DNA from: Pseudomonadota bacterium
GTDB taxonomy: Bacteria > Pseudomonadota > Alphaproteobacteria > Rhizobiales > Rhizobiaceae
DNA: 7,917 nt
Assembly (NCBI GenBank): GCA_023422735.1
Contig: JAFAGL010000280.1
Location: 1-7,917 of the forward strand
Direction of reading: 5' to 3'
The notes below the pieces were generated by a model. The model saw nothing but the letters and a program-made list of their open reading frames with translations. It was not told where the DNA came from and ran no database searches. The translations under genes and the position numbers were made by a program. Numbering within the stretch: the stretch's first letter is position 1; each line of letters opens with the position of its first letter. Shown here one piece after another: positions 1-6,493 of this stretch.

Positions 1-617
1 CGCTTTTCCATTGCCGCATGGTCGAGCTTGTCAACAATGGCCATGGCTGAGGCGAAAGATCGTTCAATGCGGCGCGTTATGAACTGAACTACATGCGGTT
101 CGATTTCGAGCTGACGGTCTGCAAAGAGCTTTGTAATCACTGCTTCCAAAAGACGATCGCCCGGGACCTCGAGTTCCACAACGGCAGCTGTTTTCAAACG
201 TGAGATTAGATCAGGAAGCGTCAAGCTCCAGGCAGCGGGCTGATGCTTGCCGCTCATCAAAAGTGTTGCATGGCCGGAGCGCACTGCATTGATGAGATGG
301 AAAACTTGCGTTTGATCCACGACAAGCGAATCAGCATCATCCAAGTAGATCGGCCGACCTGCCTCGGCACCACGCATTGCAGAATCAAAATCGCGTGCGG
401 CATCTATGGCGGCGCGTTCGTGAGCGAAAATGGACAGTATGTGCGATTTTCCAGACCCTGACGGACCCACCAAGATGGCGATGGGCGATGTCCATCCTGG
501 CCAGTTGTCAACGAGCGTTAAAGCCGCCGCATTTTCTGGCGCCACCACAAGATGGTCACGCGTTTGCCCGGAATGAAATCCGAGATCCAATGGAAGCTGG
601 CGCGATGGTTGCGTCAT
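1..617 (-). CDS. hdaA: Hda/HdaA-like AAA+ regulator of DnaA (3' end beyond window)
   Basis: Hda proteins bind the beta sliding clamp and stimulate hydrolysis of DnaA-bound ATP (regulatory inactivation of DnaA), which prevents over-initiation of replication. The 205 visible residues show an N-terminal clamp-binding motif QLPLDLGF at 7-14, Walker A GPSGSGKS at 51-58, a Walker B strand PIYLDDAD at 89-96, a sensor I segment LLMSGK near 119-124, and a box VII-like LPDLISRL at 134-141 with candidate arginine finger R140. A sensor II helix lies around 182-199 (RRIERSFASAMAIVDKLD). Hda proteins are about 230 residues, so roughly 25-30 residues are missing at the edge. Full DnaA would have a long N-terminal domain before the AAA+ core; here the AAA+ fold starts almost at once, which favours Hda. 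The ATG at 617-615 overlaps the TGA of the upstream membrane-protein gene as ATGA. A GGAG lies 10 nt upstream, inside that gene. The family call is firm; the function in this organism is inferred. Confidence 0.9.
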   Translation of the reverse strand, partial: MTQPSRQLPLDLGFHSGQTRDHLVVAPENAAALTLVDNWPGWTSPIAILVGPSGSGKSHILSIFAHERAAIDAARDFDSAMRGAEAGRPIYLDDADSLVVDQTQVFHLINAVRSGHATLLMSGKHQPAAWSLTLPDLISRLKTAAVVELEVPGDRLLEAVITKLFADRQLEIEPHVVQFITRRIERSFASAMAIVDKLDHAAMEK

Positions 618-1849
618 TTCCACCATTCTCCGCGCTGCGTATTCTCTCCCGTGTAGAGCGGCGAGGCTAGATAGCGAGAGACAGCAAAGCGCACGAGAAC
701 GCCGACAGCCGCAGCAGCTGGGACAGCCAGCAAAAGTCCTACAAAACCGAACAGGGAGCCGAAGGCAAACAGCGCAAACATCAGCCAAACCGGATGCAGG
801 CCAACACTGGACCCGACAAGCTTGGGTTGAAGGATATTTCCTTCAATGAACTGACCGCCGAAAAAGATCGCAGCCACCGCAGCGACCATCATCCAGTCTG
901 GCCAAAATTGTACAAAAGCTACACCGACGGACAAGACCAGTCCCACAAGCGACCCCACATAGGGGATAAAGCTGATCAATCCGGCAAACAAGCCGATCAA
1001 TAGCCCGAAATTTAATCCAACAACCGTCAGTCCGATAGCGTACATGGCGCCGAGGATAAGACACAGAGTTCCCTGCCCCCGCACGAAGCCGGCCGTCGCG
1101 TGGTTCACATCACGCGCCAGTTGACGAACGGTGTGCACATGATTGCGCGGCACGCAACGGTCAACCGTTGCAACCATGCGATCCCAATCCAGCAGCATGT
1201 AGAATGCAACCACTGGGGTCACCACGAAAAGACCAACCACGTCGATGATCGCTTTGCCGGAATTCCATAGCGACGGCAGCAAACTGGTCACGAAGCCCGC
1301 ACCTTGAGAAAGCAGTCCGCTGAGCCCCTCCTTGAGGGCAGCGGGTTCGACACCGAAATTCTCGCGCAGCCATTCGGGATCGAATTCCGTAATCAAGCTT
1401 TGCAGATTTGCAATGTAACTCGGAACGTCGTTCGCAAAATCTGCAAGCTGCGTGCTCAAAAGTGGAACAACAACGATGATGAGAAGCACGAGAAACATCA
1501 CAAAGCCGATCAGGATAACGATCGTCGCCATGAGGCGTGACAAGCCCAGCCTTTCCAGTCGATCCGCTACGGGATCGAGAAAGTAGGCAAGCACGATGCC
1601 TGCCACAAACGGCAATAGAATCGAGCTGAAAACGATCAGAAACAGCACGGACACGATGGCCGCCGCGCCCCAAAAAATGGCTGTTCGCCATAAGCGCGGT
1701 TCGGGGGCAACACTGAGTGCCGGCATATGTTCTCGTCGCGAAACAACCGCCGCAGGCGAGACCTTTTCACTTGCTCGGCGAGACTCGGGTTTGGGATCAG
1801 AAACGGTCTTGATCTGGCGGCTATCCGCCGGAGTTTTCGCTTTCGCCAT
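614..1849 (-). CDS. AI-2E family / PerM-type membrane protein
   Basis: This is a 411-residue polytopic inner-membrane protein of the AI-2E transporter family (TqsA/YdiK/PerM-like). Members are predicted to export small molecules or act as ion antiporters; most substrates, including this one, are unknown. A polar, probably cytoplasmic N-terminus (residues 1-52) precedes two hydrophobic segments at about 55-95 and another at 108-130. A long soluble loop follows (about 131-200), then more helices from about 200-220 and 257-390. Family landmarks are TPVVAFYMLLDWDRM near 211-225, the FIPYVGS turn at 294-300, and the segment from QFIEGNILQPKLVG (333-346) into a final hydrophobic block rich in Phe, Gly and Ala. 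The ATG at 1849 overlaps the upstream phosphatidyltransferase gene by 29 nt, with GAG a few bases before it. An internal ATG at residue 42 is an alternative that would remove most of the polar leader. The downstream gene starts within its stop codon, so it is in an operon with hdaA. Confidence 0.9.
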   Translation of the reverse strand: MAKAKTPADSRQIKTVSDPKPESRRASEKVSPAAVVSRREHMPALSVAPEPRLWRTAIFWGAAAIVSVLFLIVFSSILLPFVAGIVLAYFLDPVADRLERLGLSRLMATIVILIGFVMFLVLLIIVVVPLLSTQLADFANDVPSYIANLQSLITEFDPEWLRENFGVEPAALKEGLSGLLSQGAGFVTSLLPSLWNSGKAIIDVVGLFVVTPVVAFYMLLDWDRMVATVDRCVPRNHVHTVRQLARDVNHATAGFVRGQGTLCLILGAMYAIGLTVVGLNFGLLIGLFAGLISFIPYVGSLVGLVLSVGVAFVQFWPDWMMVAAVAAIFFGGQFIEGNILQPKLVGSSVGLHPVWLMFALFAFGSLFGFVGLLLAVPAAAAVGVLVRFAVSRYLASPLYTGENTQRGEWWK

Positions 1850-2378
1850 AGCCGCTCATGTGCCCCAGCCAGCCAACCAGATATGCCGCCGCAGACGCAA
1901 CGGTCAAGACAGCCGAGATATAAACCAGGGCTGATCGAAGCCAACTTTCACTCCACCCCGATGCGAGCTCAGCGAGAACCACGAGCACAAGCACGATCTG
2001 GATGGCGGTATTGGATTTGGACACAAAAAGCGGCTTCATTTCGACCGGATTGCCCATCACTGTGGCAAGCATCACGCCGCCGATAATCAGCGCATCGCGA
2101 GAAACTGCTGTCACTACCAACCAAAGCGGCAAGTGGCCGAGATATCCGAGCACGACGAAGACGCAAACAAGAAGCAACTTGTCAGCGATGGGATCAAGAT
2201 AGGCGCCAAGCTCACTGCGTTGGTCGAATTGGCGTGCAATAAAGCCATCGACCGCGTCCGAAATACCAGCGACCAGAAACAACGTGAATGCCCACCCCAT
2301 ATGGTTTCTGATCAAGGCAAAAACCACGCAAGGCACCAGAAAGAAGCGCATCAACGTTATGATATTTGGGATCGTCAC
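1821..2378 (-). CDS. CDP-alcohol phosphatidyltransferase family membrane enzyme
   Basis: This integral membrane enzyme transfers a phosphatidyl group from CDP-diacylglycerol to an alcohol acceptor in phospholipid synthesis. The complete family signature D-x2-DG-x2-AR-x8-G-x3-D-x3-D is present, with D41, D44, G45, A48, R49, G58, D62 and D66 counted from the chosen start. Hydrophobic helices surround it, at about 10-30, 32-40, 67-100, 123-140 and 148-171. At 185 residues it is the size of PgsA (glycerol-3-phosphate acceptor), but the acceptor cannot be told from sequence, so I give no symbol. The frame is open up to a TTG at 2438, with another TTG at 2396. I chose the GTG at 2378 because GGAAG sits 7 nt upstream and the protein then begins VTIPNIITLMRFFLVP, the usual family N-terminus. 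It is the first gene of the minus-strand operon, overlaps the next gene by 29 nt, and is divergent from purM. Confidence 0.88.
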   Translation of the reverse strand: MTIPNIITLMRFFLVPCVVFALIRNHMGWAFTLFLVAGISDAVDGFIARQFDQRSELGAYLDPIADKLLLVCVFVVLGYLGHLPLWLVVTAVSRDALIIGGVMLATVMGNPVEMKPLFVSKSNTAIQIVLVLVVLAELASGWSESWLRSALVYISAVLTVASAAAYLVGWLGHMSGYGESENSGG

Positions 2379-2553
2379 ACCGATGCTTCCATTCAACTTT
2401 GTTGCAACGCGATGTTCCAGATTGCGATTCGCGATCAACGCTTTAGCATGATGATGCCTGTGGTCGAATGCGCATCATAGTCGCGTCACCGCTTGCAGCC
2501 GGTTCGACCGCGTGCCATGAGCGCGCAAGCCCTTGAAAGAGCGGAGCAGAGAA
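2379..2553. promoter_or_regulatory. Divergent intergenic region between the phosphatidyltransferase operon and purM
   Basis: This 175-bp space must hold the promoters of both divergent operons, unless the left gene starts upstream at the TTG at 2438. On the minus strand a TATGAT (complement of 2474-2479) matches the -10 consensus at five of six positions, but I see no good -35 at the right spacing. On the plus strand TTGCAG at 2493-2498 could be a -35, with the weak CATGAG at 2516-2521 as -10 at 17-bp spacing. A 7-bp inverted repeat, ATGATGC (2451-2457) and GCATCAT (2472-2478), overlaps the minus-strand -10 candidate. The purM ribosome-binding site GGAG lies at 2543-2546. I recognise no riboswitch or known operator. 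The existence of promoters is inferred from the layout; the individual boxes are tentative. Confidence 0.35.
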
Positions 2554-3618
2554 ATGGCGAGCGAGCAGGACAAGCTCACTTATGCGCAAGCGGGTGTTGA
2601 TATCGATGCCGGCAACGCGTTGGTTGAGAAAATCAAGCCGATCGTCAAATCGACCCGCCGGCCCGGTGCAGATGGCGAAATTGGCGGGTTCGGTGGATTG
2701 TTCGATCTGAAAGCTGCGGGTTTCAATGATCCGGTCCTGGTTGCCGCAAACGATGGGGTCGGCACCAAGCTGATGGTCGCGATTGAAGCCGATAAACATG
2801 ATACGGTCGGCGTCGATCTCGTTGCCATGTGCGTTAACGACCTCGTCGTTCAGGGCGCGGAACCTCTGTTCTTCCTGGATTACTACGCTACCGGCAAGCT
2901 GTCTCCAGAAGATGGCGCGGCAGTTGTCGCGGGCATTGCGGAAGGATGTCGACAGACCGGTTGTGCACTGATTGGCGGTGAAACCGCTGAGATGCCGGGT
3001 CTATACCGTGAAGGCGAGTATGATCTCGCAGGCTTCGCTGTGGGTGCTGCCGAGCGCGGCTCGCTCCTTCCAACAGACGACATTGTGGACGGGGACGTCA
3101 TCCTCGGACTTTCATCATCCGGCGTCCATTCCAACGGTTTTTCGCTGGTGCGGCGGATCGTCGAGCGCAGTGGACTATCTTACTCGGATCCTGCGCCATT
3201 CCAGGAAAACACTTCGCTTGGTGAGGCTCTTCTGGAGCCAACACGCATTTATGTGCGATCCTTGCTGAACGCCATCCGCAATACGCACGGAATAAAGGCT
3301 TTGGCGCATATTACCGGCGGCGGGTTTCCAGATAACATCCCGCGCGTACTGCCCCGAGATTTTTCCGCCGAGATCGACCTTGAAACGATCGACGTACCCC
3401 CCGTATTTTCCTGGCTTGCAAAGATCGGGAATGTCGAGGCCAGCGAGATGTTGCGCACTTTCAATTGCGGCATTGGAATGGTGGCCGTCGTCGCGGCAGG
3501 TCAGGCCGCTCAGGTTGCCGCTGTTCTCCAGCAAGCCGGCGAAACAGTCACGCCCATTGGCCAGATCGTGCCGACGCGCGAGCATCGCGTCGTTTATCGC
3601 GGAACCCTTGCCCTATGA
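2554..3618 (+). CDS. purM: Phosphoribosylformylglycinamidine cyclo-ligase (AIR synthetase)
   Basis: PurM catalyses the ATP-dependent ring closure of formylglycinamidine ribonucleotide to aminoimidazole ribonucleotide, the fifth step of de novo purine synthesis in the cytoplasm. The protein has 354 residues, within the usual length of about 340-360. Family motifs in order are IDAGNALVEKIKP at 17-29, RRPGADGEIGGFGGLFDL at 35-52, the ATP/substrate segment DGVGTK at 67-72, the glycine-rich GGETAEMPGLY at 141-151, SGVHSNGFSLVR at 189-200 and HITGGGF at 252-258. The frame is open from a TTG at 2533, but the ATG at 2554 is preferred: GGAG lies 7 nt before it, and it leaves the short hydrophilic N-terminus normal for the family. 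The stop overlaps the purN start as ATGA, so the two purine genes are translationally coupled. Confidence 0.97.
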   Translation: MASEQDKLTYAQAGVDIDAGNALVEKIKPIVKSTRRPGADGEIGGFGGLFDLKAAGFNDPVLVAANDGVGTKLMVAIEADKHDTVGVDLVAMCVNDLVVQGAEPLFFLDYYATGKLSPEDGAAVVAGIAEGCRQTGCALIGGETAEMPGLYREGEYDLAGFAVGAAERGSLLPTDDIVDGDVILGLSSSGVHSNGFSLVRRIVERSGLSYSDPAPFQENTSLGEALLEPTRIYVRSLLNAIRNTHGIKALAHITGGGFPDNIPRVLPRDFSAEIDLETIDVPPVFSWLAKIGNVEASEMLRTFNCGIGMVAVVAAGQAAQVAAVLQQAGETVTPIGQIVPTREHRVVYRGTLAL

Positions 3619-4319
3619 ATGCTTCACGCAAGCGCGTCGTGGTGCTGATTTCCGGACGCGGATCCAACATGCGCGCCCTGATCGAGGCAGCGGCCTCGCC
3701 GAACTACCCGGCTGAAATTGTTGGCGTGATTTCGAACCGGCCGAATGCAGCAGGTCTCGCTTACGCTGAAAATGCCGGCATTCCTACAAAGGTGATCGCT
3801 AAAACAGATTATCCAGATCCCGCTTTGCAGGAGGCCGCGCTGGAGCGGGCCTTGAAAGCATTTAACGCTGACTTGATCTGCCTCGCAGGCTACATGCGGC
3901 TTTTGACGGAACATTTCGTGGCGCGCTGGAGCGGGCGGATGATCAATATTCATCCTTCACTTTTGCCGCTTTTCAAAGGCCTTCACCCACATCAGCAAGC
4001 GCTTGCCTCAGGCGTTCGTCTCCATGGCTGCACCGTTCATTTCGTCACATTCGAGATGGATTCCGGACCAATCATCGCGCAGGCTTCAGTACCAGTTCTG
4101 AGCGGTGATGATGAAAAGGCCCTTTCAACCCGGGTTTTGGCTGCAGAGCATCGGTTATATCCCATCGCGCTCCGCCTTTTGGCGGAAGGCAAAGTTCGGA
4201 TGGATGGTTCACGCACGACTTTCCGAGTAGAAGAAACTAACGACACCAAGACGCTGCTTTCGCCAGACCTAGTTGAGCAAGGTCCCGACCTTGAGGCTCT
4301 CGCCCGCTCCACCCCCTAA
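3615..4319 (+). CDS. purN: Phosphoribosylglycinamide formyltransferase (GAR transformylase)
   Basis: PurN transfers a formyl group from 10-formyltetrahydrofolate to glycinamide ribonucleotide, the third step of de novo purine synthesis. The 234-residue protein has the N-terminal phosphate-binding turn LISGRGSNMRALI at 11-23, the segment DLICLAGYMRLL at 86-97, and the catalytic set Asn-His-Asp at N111 and H113 (INIHPSLLPLFKG) and D149 (MDSGPIIAQ). These correspond to N106, H108 and D144 of the E. coli enzyme. It is about 20 residues longer than the E. coli protein, and the extra length is a polar C-terminal tail. The frame is open further upstream inside purM, but the ATG at 3615, forming ATGA with the purM stop, gives the correct family N-terminus. 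The last 17 codons, including the stop, overlap the 3' end of the convergent oxidoreductase gene. Confidence 0.97.
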   Translation: MNASRKRVVVLISGRGSNMRALIEAAASPNYPAEIVGVISNRPNAAGLAYAENAGIPTKVIAKTDYPDPALQEAALERALKAFNADLICLAGYMRLLTEHFVARWSGRMINIHPSLLPLFKGLHPHQQALASGVRLHGCTVHFVTFEMDSGPIIAQASVPVLSGDDEKALSTRVLAAEHRLYPIALRLLAEGKVRMDGSRTTFRVEETNDTKTLLSPDLVEQGPDLEALARSTP

Positions 4320-6434
4320 AGATCCAGCGTCTTCGATTTTCCGCATCCATACATGCGTGTCGTGGAATGCTGCGCCACCATAAGGCGCGACGGCATCAGC
4401 ACCGGTGAGCACGTTGATACCCTCACCTCGGATATGCGCGCTGTTGGGCCAAATTCCTTCGGCGATGACCACACCGGGTTTGACGCCATCATACAGTTTG
4501 GCGTGAAGGGCAACTTCACCACGCGCATTGCCGATCTCCACCAAATCACCATCGGCTACCTGAAACTCCGCCGCGTCCGAGGGGTGGATCAGGAGTTCAG
4601 GCCTGCCTTCGCGTTTAACTGAACTCGGTGTTTCAGTGAAGGTTGAGTTCAGGAATGAGCGTGCGGGCGATGTCGCCAAACGTAACGAGTGATGCGCATC
4701 TTCTTTTTCAATCAATTCCACATGATCTGGATATGTGGGCAGCTTCTTGTAGTCGCCCTGCGTGCCCATAGACTTGGGCGGCTTGTTAGGCGCCGGCGTG
4801 TTTTCCCAATCCGGTCTGAACCGAAACCGCTTGTCGGGATGACCGAAGCCATTCATGAAATGGGCTGCGTCGAATTCCGGTTGCATGTCGACAAAACGTT
4901 TTTCTTCAAACTCGGCAAACGATCCAAGGCCACGCTTGGCGAGCATCAGATCAATATGTTCACGCGCACTCAGCCCGAAGCCGGGTCGATCGGCTACGCC
5001 AAGGCGTTTTGCCAGTTCCTCGATCACATAAAGGTTGGGACGCGGACCGAGCGGCGGCTCTACAAGTTTCGGCCCGAGCGTGATGTGCTGCTGGCCACCA
5101 CCCTTGTAGATATCGTCATGCTCAACAAACATTGTGGCGGGCAACACGACATCGGCGAGCGTTGCGGTATCCGTCATGAACTGCTCATGCACGCAAGAAA
5201 AAAGATCGTCGCGCAGAAAGCCTTGTTTCACAAGCCTCTGCTCTGGCGTGACATTCACAGGATTTGTATTCTGGATCAACATCGCGGCCACAGGCGGGCC
5301 GCCATAAAGCGCGTCCGGATCGCCGGTCAGCACCCGGCCGATCTTGCATTGATCCAGATGACGGATCGAAGGGTCCGCCATTCTCAGCCCCTCGATCAAC
5401 CCCGTGTCCAGTTTGAACACGCCGGAATTGGAGTGGAACGCCCCCCCGCCTTCATAAGCCCAAGCGCCCGTTACAGCCGGAATCGACAGAGCAGCGTGCA
5501 TATTGACGGCCCCATTCCGCTGACGCGAAAAACCATAGCCTAGGCGAAAGAAACTGCGCTTGGTCGTTCCAACCAGTTGCGCGAATGCCTCGATTTCTTC
5601 CACCGTTAGACCGGTTATGGACGACGCCCATTCCGGCGTTCTGGTCTGAAGATGTCTTTCCAATCCAGCTGGATCGTCTGTATATCGCGCAAGAAAGCTC
5701 CTGTCGGCCAGATCGTCGCGAAAAAGGACATGCATCACGGCGCAGGCAAGCGCCCCATCCGTTCCCGGGCGCAGAACCAGGCCGAGATCTGCCTGCTTCA
5801 TTGTCGCATTGTCATAAATGTCGACGACGACAATCTTCGCGCCACGTTCTTTGCGCGCTTTCGCGGCATGCGTCATCACATTGACCTGCGTCACCACAGC
5901 ATTGGTGCCCCAGATCACGACACAATCCGATTTGGCCATTTCCCTTGGATCAGCGCCCCGAAGAGCACCTGCGCCCATCATCCAGCCTGTCCAGGCCATG
6001 TTCGTGCAGATGGACGAGAAAGTGTTCGAATATTTTTTGGCATGGCGCAAACGGTTGATGCTGTCGCGCTGGACCAGCCCCATCGTTCCCGCATAGGCAT
6101 AAGGCCAAACGCTCTCGCTGCCGAAGCGCTTCTCCGCTTCGAGAAATTTGTCGGCCACAAGGTCAAGCGCAGCTTCCCAGTTCGCTTCTTTCCACACGCC
6201 CTCACCTTTAGCGCCGGCCCGGATCATAGGCTTAGTCAATCTGGCCGGATGATACACGCGCTCGGCATAGCGAGCGACCTTGGCGCAGATCACGCCGGCC
6301 GTGTAGCTGTTGTCCTTTGCCCCGTAGAACCGGCCCACTTTGCCATCAGTGATGTCGATATTGAGCGAACAGGTTGAAGGACAATCATGCGGGCAGGCCG
6401 AATGGCCGATTATTGAGGGTGACTGCGCGTTCAT
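4269..6434 (-). CDS. Molybdopterin-dependent oxidoreductase with 4Fe-4S cluster (DMSO reductase superfamily)
   Basis: This 721-residue protein is a catalytic subunit of the molybdopterin bis-MGD (Mo or W) oxidoreductase superfamily. An N-terminal 4Fe-4S domain carries C14, C18, C22 and C50 (CPHDCPSTC, then C50 near GVIC). The molybdopterin-binding body has WGTN at 175-178, GTDGALA at 224-230, QNTNPVN at 388-394 and ATLADVVLPATMFVE at 424-438. The C-terminal cofactor-binding domain runs from about 584 to 697, with IHPSDAAEFQVADGD (616-630) and PYGGAAFHDTHVW (684-696). By position, C143 in SSICTNMAWTGW is the likely metal ligand, as in formate dehydrogenase-like members; this is inferred. No Tat signal precedes the cluster motif, so it is probably cytoplasmic. 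The substrate is unknown and no partner subunit is nearby. The ATG at 6434 is fixed by an in-frame TAG four codons upstream. The good AAGGAG lies about 20 nt away, unusually far. The last 16 codons and the stop overlap purN. Confidence 0.92.
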   Translation of the reverse strand: MNAQSPSIIGHSACPHDCPSTCSLNIDITDGKVGRFYGAKDNSYTAGVICAKVARYAERVYHPARLTKPMIRAGAKGEGVWKEANWEAALDLVADKFLEAEKRFGSESVWPYAYAGTMGLVQRDSINRLRHAKKYSNTFSSICTNMAWTGWMMGAGALRGADPREMAKSDCVVIWGTNAVVTQVNVMTHAAKARKERGAKIVVVDIYDNATMKQADLGLVLRPGTDGALACAVMHVLFRDDLADRSFLARYTDDPAGLERHLQTRTPEWASSITGLTVEEIEAFAQLVGTTKRSFFRLGYGFSRQRNGAVNMHAALSIPAVTGAWAYEGGGAFHSNSGVFKLDTGLIEGLRMADPSIRHLDQCKIGRVLTGDPDALYGGPPVAAMLIQNTNPVNVTPEQRLVKQGFLRDDLFSCVHEQFMTDTATLADVVLPATMFVEHDDIYKGGGQQHITLGPKLVEPPLGPRPNLYVIEELAKRLGVADRPGFGLSAREHIDLMLAKRGLGSFAEFEEKRFVDMQPEFDAAHFMNGFGHPDKRFRFRPDWENTPAPNKPPKSMGTQGDYKKLPTYPDHVELIEKEDAHHSLRLATSPARSFLNSTFTETPSSVKREGRPELLIHPSDAAEFQVADGDLVEIGNARGEVALHAKLYDGVKPGVVIAEGIWPNSAHIRGEGINVLTGADAVAPYGGAAFHDTHVWMRKIEDAGSLGGGAGESLKVGTLLN

Positions 6435-6493
6435 GATGTCATGCTAGCCGGTTTTCTCCTTGCGGTGTAGAGCATGCGTTGACGAGGACAAAG
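6435..6493. promoter_or_regulatory. Short divergent gap between the oxidoreductase gene and rlmJ
   Basis: These 59 bp separate two divergent start codons, so at least part of each promoter must lie here or inside the neighbouring coding sequence. The plus strand carries GAGG at 6484-6487, the rlmJ ribosome-binding site. The minus strand carries AAGGAG (complement of about 6456-6461), the best ribosome-binding site for the oxidoreductase side. A GCATGC palindrome sits at 6472-6477. I could not place a convincing -35/-10 pair on either strand. Confidence 0.3.

Noticed and set aside
377..670. Plus-strand open frame of 97 codons over the Hda gene start
   Set aside because: It is antisense to the Hda Walker A region and the ATGA junction and has no protein features. 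The minus strand carries the full AAA+ motif series.
4278..4293. CAAGGTCCCGACCTTG inverted repeat as a bidirectional purN/oxidoreductase terminator
   Set aside because: It lies inside both coding sequences before either stop is cleared, has only a 6-bp stem with a tetraloop, and has no T-tract on either strand.
4689..6377. Two long plus-strand open frames (4689-5543, 284 codons; 5652-6377, 241 codons) opposite the oxidoreductase gene
   Set aside because: Both lie in the plus frame exactly in register with the minus-strand codons, where stops appear only opposite TTA, CTA or TCA codons. These are rare in such a gene, so long open frames are expected. The translations show no domain or membrane pattern, whereas the minus-strand protein has clear family motifs throughout.
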